Origin: Lysobacteraceae bacterium
Lineage (GTDB): Bacteria > Pseudomonadota > Gammaproteobacteria > Xanthomonadales > Rhodanobacteraceae
Length of the DNA: 64,000 nucleotides
Assembly (NCBI GenBank): GCA_004143945.1
Contig: SEHB01000006.1
Span: forward strand, 142,496-206,495
Direction of reading: 5' to 3'
The position numbers were made by a program, and so were the translations under genes. This document shows, piece by piece, positions 1-7,932 of the stretch (the first letter of the stretch is position 1; every line of letters starts with the position of its first letter). The notes below the pieces were generated by a model that did not search any database, was not told the origin of the DNA, and saw only the letters and a program-made list of their open reading frames with translations.

Positions 1-2
1 GC

Positions 3-1667
3 GCGCGCAGCTTCGCCCAGCCGGTGGTCGCGTTGCTGCGGCGGATCGCGTGCGAGGAACGCATCAATGCCGCGCTGCGCGAGCTCGACGGCTCCACCGG
101 CTTCGGCTTCGTCGAGCGCGCGCTGGAGCGACTCCAGGTCAGCTACAGCGTCGCCAACACCGATCGCGAGAACATCCCGGTGGACGGGCGTGTCGTGATC
201 GTCGCGAACCATCCGCTCGGCGCGCTCGACGCGCTCGCGCTGATCGATCTCGTCGGCTCGGTACGCCGCGACGTCAAGGTGCTCGCGAACGACATGCTGC
301 TGCAGCTCGGCGCGCTCGCGCCGCTGCTGCTGCCGCTGCCGGTATTCGGCGGCGGCCCCGGCATCGGTGGCCTGCGCGAGGCGTATCGCGCGCTCGAGCG
401 CGAACAGGCGCTGATCGTGTTCCCCGCCGGAGAGGTGTCGCGCGTGCGCGCGGGCGGCGTGCGTGACGCGGGCTGGTCGCCAGGATTCGCGCGGCTCGCG
501 GCGCGCACGTCGTCGCCGGTGTTGCCGGTGCATATCGCCGCGCGCAACTCGCCGATGTTCTACGGCGTGTCGATGCTCGCGCGTCCGCTGTCGCCCTTGC
601 TGCTCGCGCGCGAAATGTTCGGCGCCGCGCGCACGCGCATCGGGTTCCAGGTCGGCGAACAGGTGCCGAGCGCGGTGCTCGCGGGCCTCGTCGACGATCC
701 GGAGCAGGTCGCGCGGCACATGCGCCGGCACGTCTATCGCCTGTCGCGGCGGCGTCCGACCGTATTCCGGACCTCGACCGCGGTCGCGCACCCTGAACCG
801 CCGAGCGCAGTGCGGCGCGCCGTGCGTGCGGGCGAGGCGCTCGGCCGCACCCGCGACGGCAAGCAGATCGTGCTGCTCGAGGGGCGCGCCGATTGTCCCG
901 CGCTGCGCGAGATCGGTCGGCTGCGCGAACTCGCGTTCCGCCGCGTCGGCGAAGGCACCGGTGCGCGCCGCGACCTCGACCGCCATGACCTCACCTATCG
1001 CCACCTCGTGCTCTGGGACGACGAAGCGCTCGCGGTCGCGGGTGCCTACCGGCTCGGCGAAGCCGGTCCAATCCTGGGCGAACACGGCATCGAGGGCCTG
1101 TATTCGGCCAGCCTGTTCGACTACTCGGCCGAGGCGCGCGCGCTGCTGTCGAGTTCGGTCGAGCTCGGGCGCAGTTTCGTGCCGCCCGCGTACCAGGGCT
1201 CGCGCAGCCTCGATCTCCTGTGGCAGGGCATCGGTGCCTATCTCAAGGCGAGGCCCGCGGTCACGCACCTGTTCGGACCGGTCAGCCTCAGCGCGTCGCT
1301 GCCGGCGGAGGCGCGCGAGTGGATCGTGCATTACCACGCGTACTACTTCGGTGGCGCCGAAGGCCTGGCACGTGCGCGCAATCCGTTCGTCATCGGCGCG
1401 CCGGTCGCACGCGACGCCGCGGCGGCCTGGAGCGGGCGTTCGCGCGAGGAGGGATTCGAGGTGCTGCGCCAGCGGCTCGATGCGCTCGGCGCGCGCCTGC
1501 CGGTGCTGTATCGCCAGTACGCGGACCTGTGCGAGCCCGACGGGGTGCGCTTCCTTGCGTTTGGCGTCGATCCCGCGTTCGGGGGGTGCGTCGACGGTCT
1601 CGTGCGCCTGGACCTCGCGCGGCTCCGGCCCACGAAGCGGGCGCGCTACTTCGCCGCAGGGGACTGA
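3..1667 (+). CDS. PlsC-type acyltransferase / GNAT fusion (OlsF- or hemolysin-like), 5' partial
   Basis: The frame is open to the window edge, and the first candidate start in the window (GTG at 24) has no ribosome site, so the gene probably begins upstream. The N-terminal half is a 1-acylglycerol-phosphate-acyltransferase-like domain: the catalytic motif NHPLGALD lies near residue 65 and FPAGEVS near residue 140. The C-terminal half (from about residue 270) resembles the N-acyltransferase/GNAT module of ornithine-lipid synthases and COG3176 'hemolysin' proteins. Known two-domain relatives such as OlsF acylate ornithine and then the lyso-lipid, so a role in aminolipid synthesis at the inner membrane is an inference. 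The last codons run to TGA at 1665-1667. A terminator-like hairpin follows at 1811. Confidence 0.75.
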   Translation, partial: ARSFAQPVVALLRRIACEERINAALRELDGSTGFGFVERALERLQVSYSVANTDRENIPVDGRVVIVANHPLGALDALALIDLVGSVRRDVKVLANDMLLQLGALAPLLLPLPVFGGGPGIGGLREAYRALEREQALIVFPAGEVSRVRAGGVRDAGWSPGFARLAARTSSPVLPVHIAARNSPMFYGVSMLARPLSPLLLAREMFGAARTRIGFQVGEQVPSAVLAGLVDDPEQVARHMRRHVYRLSRRRPTVFRTSTAVAHPEPPSAVRRAVRAGEALGRTRDGKQIVLLEGRADCPALREIGRLRELAFRRVGEGTGARRDLDRHDLTYRHLVLWDDEALAVAGAYRLGEAGPILGEHGIEGLYSASLFDYSAEARALLSSSVELGRSFVPPAYQGSRSLDLLWQGIGAYLKARPAVTHLFGPVSLSASLPAEAREWIVHYHAYYFGGAEGLARARNPFVIGAPVARDAAAAWSGRSREEGFEVLRQRLDALGARLPVLYRQYADLCEPDGVRFLAFGVDPAFGGCVDGLVRLDLARLRPTKRARYFAAGD

Positions 1668-1810
1668 TGCTGCGTCACAGCAAAATCGACACCGCCTGTT
1701 ACATTTTCGTCATTGAACGCTGTTAAACTGTAGTTAAGGCTGCGGGCTCCCGACGGAGTCCCTGCCGCTACGGCGGGCAGCCTGCGACCCACTCCGAACC
1801 GAAGCATCCC

Positions 1811-1840
1811 CGCCGGGATGGGCCGGTCCGGCGTTTTTTT
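1811..1840 (+). terminator. Rho-independent terminator or leader attenuator
   Basis: A perfect 6-bp stem, CGCCGG (1811-1816) with CCGGCG (1828-1833), encloses an 11-nt loop and is followed directly by seven T residues (1834-1840). It lies 143 bp after the acyltransferase stop and only 42 bp before the TonB-receptor start. It may end the upstream transcript, or act as an attenuator if the receptor promoter is in the AT-rich stretch around 1699-1735. Confidence 0.6.
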
Positions 1841-1882
1841 GCGCACTTCGATCTCGACGTCGTCCTGAGGGGACCTCCACCC

Positions 1883-4800
1883 ATGAACAAGCCACTTCGC
1901 ATGCGCCTGCTGCCGCTCGTCATCGGCTCGCTGCTGGCCGCATCCACCGCGTTCGCGCAGAACACGTCGTCGTCCCTGAGCGGACGCCTCGTCGACGCGA
2001 GCGGCCAGCCGGTCGCCGGTGCGACCGTGCAGATCCTGCACGTGCCGTCGGGCACGACCAAGACCGTCACGACCGACGCGAACGGCCACTACGTCGCGCA
2101 GGGCCTGCGCGTCGGCGGTCCGTTCTTCGTGACCGCGGAGAAGGACGGCGAGAGCGCGGAGCGCAACGACGTCTACCTCAAGCTCGCCGAGGAAACCAAG
2201 CTCGACCTCGCGACCGGCGCGATCGACTCGACCACGCTCGAGGGCATCACGGTCACCGCGAGCGCGCTGACGCAGGTGTTCCAGCCCGACAACAAGGGCC
2301 TCAGCACCAACGTGTCGGGCCGCGAGCTGCAGAACGCGCCGTCGGCGAACCGTTCGATCCAGGACATCGCGCGCCTCGACCCGCGCATCGTGGTCAGCGA
2401 CCGCGGCGACGGCTCGATGTCCGCAATGGGCCAGAACAGCCGCTACAACGCGATCAGCGTCGACTCGGTCAACGTCGGCGACCCGTTCGGCCTCAATTCC
2501 AACGGCATGCCGTACATCGGCTCGCCGGTCTCGGTCGACACGATCGCCGAGTACAACCTCTCGACCGCGAACTTCGACGTCTCCTCGAGCACGGTCGGCG
2601 CGAGCATCAACGCGGTCACCAAGAGCGGCACCAACGAGTTCCACGGCTCGGCCTACTTCGCGTATCGCAACGCGAAGGACCTCACCGGTGACGCCGGCTG
2701 GCTCGACAGCGACAACGACTTCTACGAATACCGCGGCTACGAGCACAACCGCACCTACGGCCTCACGCTCGGCGGCCCGATCATCAAGGACACGCTGTTC
2801 TTCTTCCTCGGTTACGAAGAGGAAACCACCACCGCGCTCGGCGCCGACGCCGCGAACGGCCTCGACCAGAGCCTCGGCGACGGTCCGTCGACGTCGAACC
2901 GCGTCTCCCCGGGCGACCTCAACCGCATCATCGACATCGCGACCGACCTCGGCCTGAAGCCCGGCACGTTCGGCGACGCGGGCGCGGACCTCGAGGACAA
3001 GCGCCTGCTGGCCAAGCTCGACTGGAACATCAACGACAGCCATCGCGCGAGCCTGAGCTTCCAGCGCACGAAGGAGAACCAGCCGATCGTGCAGGGCAAC
3101 AACGCGACCTCGGTCGGCCTGTCGAGCTTCTGGTACAACAAGGACAGCGACACCAAGAACACCGTGCTGCACCTCTTCAGCGACTGGACCGACACGTTCT
3201 CGACCGAGGCCTCGGTTTCGCACACCTCGTTCGAGCAGGTGCGCACGACCGAGAACCAGCAGCCGCAGGTCGTGATCCGCCTCAACGACGACGGCACCGG
3301 CCCGACCGTCAACCTCGGCGAAGACCAGTTCTCGCACTACAACGTGCTCGACGTGAAGTCCTGGAACGCGTTCGCGGCGGGTACCTGGAACCTCGAGTCG
3401 CATGCGTTCAAGGTCGGCTTCGACTACCAGCAGAACGAGATCTACAACCTGTTCGGCCGCACGCAGTTCGGCGCCTACACGTTCTGGGGCATCGACAACT
3501 TCGCGCAGGGCATCTACAACCAGTTCGACCTGTACCAGCCCGCGCCCGGCCTGACGATCGACGACGTCGCGGCCGAGTGGACCTACAAGCAGTGGGGCCT
3601 GTTCGCGCAGGACACCTGGCAGGTCAACGATGCGCTGTCGGTGCAGTACGGCCTGCGCATCGACATCCCGAAGACCGGCGACACGCCGCGCTACAACGCC
3701 GCGTTCGAGGACGCGTTCGGCTACCGCAACGATTCGACGATCGACAACGCGGTGCTGTTCCAGCCGCGCATCTCGTTCAACATGGACCTCGGCGGCCCGC
3801 GCATGACCCAGCTGCGCGGTGGCTTCGGCAAGTTCATGTCGAATCCGCCGACCGTCTGGATGACCAATCCGTACCAGAACAACGGCCTGACCACCGCGAC
3901 CTACTCGGCGCGCAACAACGATGGCGTGATTCCCGCGCCGGGCACGCCATTCCCGCCGTTCAGCGCCGATCCGTTCAACCAGAACCTGCCGCCGGCCGGC
4001 AGCGCGCAGATGACGGTCGATGCGATCGATCCGGACTTCAAGCTGCCGTCCGTGTGGAAGGCCTCGGTCGCGATCGACCATGAACTGCCGTGGTGGGAAA
4101 CCGTGTTCTCGGCCGAGTACCAGCGCATCACGGTCGAGGACGGCATCCTGTACGAGAACCTCAACATCGGCGCGCCGACCGGCGTGCTGCCGGATGGCCG
4201 CTACACGTACTACCGCGACCCGCGCGGCGGCCCGTCGGGCAACCGCAACCGCCAGAACGCGGACCCGCGCTTCTCGGGCAACGTGACCCTGCTGCGCAAC
4301 ACCGACAAGGGCAGCTCGGACAACGTCACGCTGTCGCTGCGCAAGCCGTTCGCGGACAGCTGGTCGGCGAACATGGCGGCCTCGTTCGGCCGCGCCAGCG
4401 AAGTGAACCCGGGTACCTCGAGCCAGGCCTCGTCGAACTACTCCAACAACTGGTGGGTGAACCCGAACGAGGACGTCGCATCGCCGTCGAACGGTTCGGT
4501 GCGCCAGCGCTTCAGCACCTCGCTGACCTGGGAGCACAAGTTCTTCGGTGACTACACGACCGCGGTGACGGGCTTCTACAACGGTCAGACCGGCAACCCG
4601 TACAGCTGGGTGTTCGGCAACGACATGAACGGCGATTCCTACAGCCGCGACCTCGTCTACATCCCGAACCCGGGCGACGTCTCGTTCACGTCGGACACCA
4701 CGGCCGCGCAGCAGCAGCAGTTCTTCGACTTCATCGCGGGCAACGACTACCTGCGCGACCACCAGGGCGAAATCGCGGGCCGCAACGGCGCGAAGTCGGC

Positions 4801-5134
4801 ATGGATCAACCAGGTCGACCTCAGCTTCCGTCAGGAAGTGCCGGGCTTCTTCCCGGAAGGCGCCAAGGGCGAGCTGCGCCTCGACATCTTCAACCTGATG
4901 AACCTGCTCAACAAGGACTGGGGCCACCAGGAGTACGTCGGCTTCCCGTACGGCCGCACGCTCGCGAACTTCCAGGGCGTGGATGCGGACGGCAAGCCGA
5001 TCTACTCGCTGCCGACCGATCGCGACGGCAACTACCAGCCCGGCGGAACCATCGTGTATGACGCCGGTCGCGACATCAAGACCAACGTCGTTTCGCGCTG
5101 GTCGGCGATGGTGACCTTGCGCTACACGTTCTGA
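1883..5134 (+). CDS. TonB-dependent receptor, Oar-like, with carboxypeptidase-regulatory-like N-domain
   Basis: This 1083-residue outer-membrane protein has a clear signal peptide (residues 1-26, cleaved after AFA). A CarboxypepD-regulatory-like beta domain follows at about 28-110 (SGRLVDASGQPVAGATVQI), then a plug domain at about 120-250 and a long beta-barrel ending in RYTF with a terminal Phe, as expected for BAM-dependent insertion. TKSGTNEFHGSAYFAYRN is characteristic of the Oar/OmpA-related receptor group. A TGAGGGGA ribosome site at 1866-1873 supports the ATG at 1883. The substrate cannot be read from sequence; Oar-like proteins have been linked to large or proteinaceous substrates and secretion. 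The gene is monocistronic, with a strong terminator 20 bp after the stop. Confidence 0.9.
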   Translation: MNKPLRMRLLPLVIGSLLAASTAFAQNTSSSLSGRLVDASGQPVAGATVQILHVPSGTTKTVTTDANGHYVAQGLRVGGPFFVTAEKDGESAERNDVYLKLAEETKLDLATGAIDSTTLEGITVTASALTQVFQPDNKGLSTNVSGRELQNAPSANRSIQDIARLDPRIVVSDRGDGSMSAMGQNSRYNAISVDSVNVGDPFGLNSNGMPYIGSPVSVDTIAEYNLSTANFDVSSSTVGASINAVTKSGTNEFHGSAYFAYRNAKDLTGDAGWLDSDNDFYEYRGYEHNRTYGLTLGGPIIKDTLFFFLGYEEETTTALGADAANGLDQSLGDGPSTSNRVSPGDLNRIIDIATDLGLKPGTFGDAGADLEDKRLLAKLDWNINDSHRASLSFQRTKENQPIVQGNNATSVGLSSFWYNKDSDTKNTVLHLFSDWTDTFSTEASVSHTSFEQVRTTENQQPQVVIRLNDDGTGPTVNLGEDQFSHYNVLDVKSWNAFAAGTWNLESHAFKVGFDYQQNEIYNLFGRTQFGAYTFWGIDNFAQGIYNQFDLYQPAPGLTIDDVAAEWTYKQWGLFAQDTWQVNDALSVQYGLRIDIPKTGDTPRYNAAFEDAFGYRNDSTIDNAVLFQPRISFNMDLGGPRMTQLRGGFGKFMSNPPTVWMTNPYQNNGLTTATYSARNNDGVIPAPGTPFPPFSADPFNQNLPPAGSAQMTVDAIDPDFKLPSVWKASVAIDHELPWWETVFSAEYQRITVEDGILYENLNIGAPTGVLPDGRYTYYRDPRGGPSGNRNRQNADPRFSGNVTLLRNTDKGSSDNVTLSLRKPFADSWSANMAASFGRASEVNPGTSSQASSNYSNNWWVNPNEDVASPSNGSVRQRFSTSLTWEHKFFGDYTTAVTGFYNGQTGNPYSWVFGNDMNGDSYSRDLVYIPNPGDVSFTSDTTAAQQQQFFDFIAGNDYLRDHQGEIAGRNGAKSAWINQVDLSFRQEVPGFFPEGAKGELRLDIFNLMNLLNKDWGHQEYVGFPYGRTLANFQGVDADGKPIYSLPTDRDGNYQPGGTIVYDAGRDIKTNVVSRWSAMVTLRYTF

Positions 5135-5154
5135 CGCGCCTGCTGCGTTGGGCG

Positions 5155-5186
5155 AACGGCCGGCCTCGTGCCGGCCGTTTGCTTTT
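5155..5186 (+). terminator. Rho-independent terminator of the TonB receptor gene
   Basis: A perfect 10-bp stem, AACGGCCGGC (5155-5164) with GCCGGCCGTT (5170-5179), has a 5-nt loop and a trailing TTGCTTTT run. It lies just after the receptor stop codon. Confidence 0.85.
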
Positions 5187-5268
5187 GCACGGACGCTTGA
5201 CCACGACGCCATCGTTTGGCGATTCTGGACCATGCGCACTCCGGTGCGCGGCACACAGGGAAGCACAC

Positions 5269-6654
5269 ATGCAGCAGACCCGCACCAGCCCGGCCACCGT
5301 CAGCGCGCGCATCTCGCCTGTCGCCGGCCTCGACATCCTGTCGCGCCATGAAGTCGCGCGCCTGCGCGACGCGGGAGCGGGCGGCCTGCACGACCTGCTG
5401 CGCCGCTGCGCGCTCGCGGTGCTGACCCAGGGCAGCATGACCGACGACGCGCGCGCCCTGCTCGAGCGCTATCCGGATTTCGAGATCCAGATCCTGCAGC
5501 AGGACCGCGGCGTCAAGCTCGAGCTCACGCACGCGCCCGCCGAGGCGTTCGTCGACGGCCACATCATCCGCGGCGTCAACGAACTGCTGTTCGCGGTGGT
5601 GCGCGACATCGTCTACGTGTCGACGCAGATCGAGGGCGGCCTGTTCGAACTCGACGATTCCATCGGCATCACGCACGCGGTGTTCGAGATCCTGCGCCAT
5701 GCGCGCGTGCTGCGCCCGAACCTGGACCCCAACCTCGTGGTCTGCTGGGGCGGGCATTCGATCTCGCGCAACGAATACGAATACACCAAGCGCGTCGGCT
5801 ACGAACTCGGCCTGCGCGCGTTCGACATCGTGACCGGCTGCGGCCCGGGCGCGATGAAGGGGCCGATGAAGGGCGCGACGATCGCGCACGCGAAGCAGCG
5901 GCGGCGCAACAACCGCTACATCGGCATCACCGAGCCCGGCATCATCGCGGCGGAGTCGCCGAACCCGATCGTCAACAACCTCGTGATCATGCCGGACATC
6001 GAGAAGCGGCTCGAGGCGTTCGTGCGCATCGGGCACGCGATCGTGGTGTTCCCGGGCGGCGTCGGCACCGCGGAGGAAATCCTCTACCTGCTCGGCATCC
6101 TGCTGCATCCCGACAACGCCGGCCTGCCGTTCCCGCTGGTGTTCACCGGGCCGGCGGAATCTGCCGCCTACTTCGAGCAGATCGACCGCTTCCTGCGCCT
6201 CGCGCTCGGCGAGGACGTCGCGCAGCACTACCACGTCGTCGTGGACGATCCGCGCGAGGTCTCGCGCATCGTGCGCAAGGGCGTCGATCGCGTGCGCAGC
6301 CACCGCCTCGACAGCAAGGATGCGTTCTTCTTCAACTGGTCGCTCAACGTCGAGCACGAGTTCCAGTCGCCGTTCGTGCCCACGCACGCCGCGATGGCCG
6401 CGCTCGACCTGCGCCGCACGCAGGCGCCGCACCGGCTCGCCGCCGACCTGCGCCGCGCGTTCTCGGGCATCGTCGCCGGCAACGTCAAGGTCGAGGGCAT
6501 GCGCGCGATCGAGCAGCACGGACCGTTCGACATCCGCGGCGACAGCGGCATCATGCAGGCGCTCGACGAACTCCTCGCGAGCTTCGTCGCGCAGCAGCGC
6601 ATGAAGCTGCCCGGCACGCACTACGTGCCGTGCTACCGCGTGCACACCGACTGA
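5269..6654 (+). CDS. ppnN: Pyrimidine/purine nucleotide 5'-monophosphate nucleosidase
   Basis: This 461-residue cytosolic enzyme matches PpnN (YgdH), which hydrolyses nucleoside monophosphates to free base and ribose 5-phosphate and is (p)ppGpp-regulated in E. coli. The LOG/TIR-like lysine-decarboxylase-type fold is seen as GGHSISRNEYEYTK followed by GCGPGAMKGPMKGA. The nucleotide motif PGGVGTAEE lies near residue 262. The N-terminal ISPVAGLDILSRHEV matches the PpnN N-domain. ATG 5269 is chosen because it aligns with the E. coli start and has an AGGGA site at 5257-5261; the upstream extension in frame is not conserved. The gene stands alone. Confidence 0.92.
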   Translation: MQQTRTSPATVSARISPVAGLDILSRHEVARLRDAGAGGLHDLLRRCALAVLTQGSMTDDARALLERYPDFEIQILQQDRGVKLELTHAPAEAFVDGHIIRGVNELLFAVVRDIVYVSTQIEGGLFELDDSIGITHAVFEILRHARVLRPNLDPNLVVCWGGHSISRNEYEYTKRVGYELGLRAFDIVTGCGPGAMKGPMKGATIAHAKQRRRNNRYIGITEPGIIAAESPNPIVNNLVIMPDIEKRLEAFVRIGHAIVVFPGGVGTAEEILYLLGILLHPDNAGLPFPLVFTGPAESAAYFEQIDRFLRLALGEDVAQHYHVVVDDPREVSRIVRKGVDRVRSHRLDSKDAFFFNWSLNVEHEFQSPFVPTHAAMAALDLRRTQAPHRLAADLRRAFSGIVAGNVKVEGMRAIEQHGPFDIRGDSGIMQALDELLASFVAQQRMKLPGTHYVPCYRVHTD

Positions 6655-6688
6655 CGATCGGGCAGCACGCAAAAGCGGCGAAGCCTTC

Positions 6689-6773
6689 AACACGAAGCAT
6701 ACAGAGCACGCGGAGACGGCGAGAGCACTTCAGTTGGGCGTGTTCTCCGTGTGCTTCGTGTGCTCCGCGTTTC
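6689..6773. repeat. Imperfect inverted-repeat (REP-like) element between convergent genes
   Basis: The left arm (6689-6715) and the right arm (6739-6773) are inverted versions of a CTCCGYGTGCTYYGTGTGCT-like sequence. The element occupies the gap between the convergent ppnN and efflux-adaptor genes, where it could act as a bidirectional terminator. It is more AT-rich than the flanking genes. Confidence 0.5.
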
Positions 6774-6807
6774 AATCTCTCGATTCACTCGAACCCGCGC
6801 TGCCGCG

Positions 6808-7917
6808 TCAGCCCGGCGGCCGCGCGGCGGTCGAGATCACGCCGGCGACGATCTCGCCGTGCGCCGCGGCCTGCACCTTCTGGCCCGGGCTGAGGCGTTC
6901 GGCGCCGCGCACCACGACCTGGTCGCCGGGCTGCAGCGGCCCTTCGACCGCGACGAGCGCCGCATCGCTCGCGCCGCTGCGCACGGCCACGCGTTCGCTC
7001 GCGCCGTCGGCGCCGACGCGCACCACGTGGCTGCCTTCGCTGCGCGTGACCAGCGCGTCGCGCGGTACCGCGAGCGAGCGCGTCGCCGCGCGCTCCGGCA
7101 ACGCGACCTCGACCGCACTGCCGACGAGCAGCGGCGCGCCGTCCAGGGCGAGACGCAGCTCGAACTGGCGCGAGCGCTCTTCGCCGACCGGCACGATCGT
7201 GCGCACCTGGCCGCGCAGCGTGGCGGCTCCGGCACGCAGTTCGAGCGGCATGCCTTCGCGCAGCGCGCCCGCGAGCGCGAGGGGCGCCTGCACGCGCGCT
7301 TCGAGGTGGCCGGTGTCGACGAGGTGCGCGATCGCCGCGCCGGTCGCGACGTACTCGCCCCGCTGCACCATGCGTTCGCTGACCACGCCCGGGAACGGCG
7401 CGCGCACCACGGTCTGTTCGAGTTCGTAGCGGACCGAGCGCACGCCGACCTCCGCCTGGCGCAACTGGGCCGTGAGCTGCGCGACCTGCGCCTTCGCTTC
7501 GTCGACCTGGTTGGCGGCGACCGAATGGTTCGCCGCGAGCGCCGAGAGCCGCTCGGACTGGCGCTGCGCGAGTTCGCGCTGCGCATGGATGCGCGCGACT
7601 TCACTCTGTGCGTCCTCGAGGCGCAGGCGGATCGCCTCGTCCTCGAGCTTCGCGATGCGCTCGCCGGCGGCGAGCACGGTGCCGACCTCGGCGACGTATT
7701 CGACGCGGCCGGCCGCGCTGGTCGCGAGCCGCGCATCGTCGCGACTGACGACGCTGCCCGGCACCCAGCGGTGCGGCGCGATCTCGGCGCTGACGACTTC
7801 GGCGACCTCGACGATGGCCGGTGGGGGCGCGGCCTGCTGGGCGATCGCGCACGGCGCGAGCGTCGCGATCAGGACGAGCAGGGCGCCGGACGACGGACGG
7901 TGCGTGGACATGGGCAT
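6808..7917 (-). CDS. RND efflux periplasmic adaptor (HlyD/MFP family)
   Basis: The 369-residue protein has a signal peptide (residues 1-26, ending CAIA-QQ). It shows the adaptor layout: beta-barrel and lipoyl start (GRVEYVAEVGTVLAAGERIAKL), an alpha-helical hairpin rich in Ala, Gln and Arg (about 100-165), a second lipoyl half (VVRAPFPGVVSERMVQRGEYV) and a membrane-proximal domain. It bridges the inner-membrane pump to an outer-membrane channel. It is the second gene of a reverse-strand pair, 15 bp after the RND permease; adaptors more often precede the pump. No outer-membrane channel gene is nearby. MSTHRPS (7911) is an alternative start. Confidence 0.88.
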   Translation of the reverse strand: MPMSTHRPSSGALLVLIATLAPCAIAQQAAPPPAIVEVAEVVSAEIAPHRWVPGSVVSRDDARLATSAAGRVEYVAEVGTVLAAGERIAKLEDEAIRLRLEDAQSEVARIHAQRELAQRQSERLSALAANHSVAANQVDEAKAQVAQLTAQLRQAEVGVRSVRYELEQTVVRAPFPGVVSERMVQRGEYVATGAAIAHLVDTGHLEARVQAPLALAGALREGMPLELRAGAATLRGQVRTIVPVGEERSRQFELRLALDGAPLLVGSAVEVALPERAATRSLAVPRDALVTRSEGSHVVRVGADGASERVAVRSGASDAALVAVEGPLQPGDQVVVRGAERLSPGQKVQAAAHGEIVAGVISTAARPPG

Positions 7918-7932
7918 TCCTCGGCAGACGGA

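Noticed and set aside
1646..5266. 1206-codon reverse-strand frame under the TonB receptor
   Set aside because: The forward frame has a signal peptide, plug and barrel. The reverse frame is low-complexity RV/RD-rich shadow coding.
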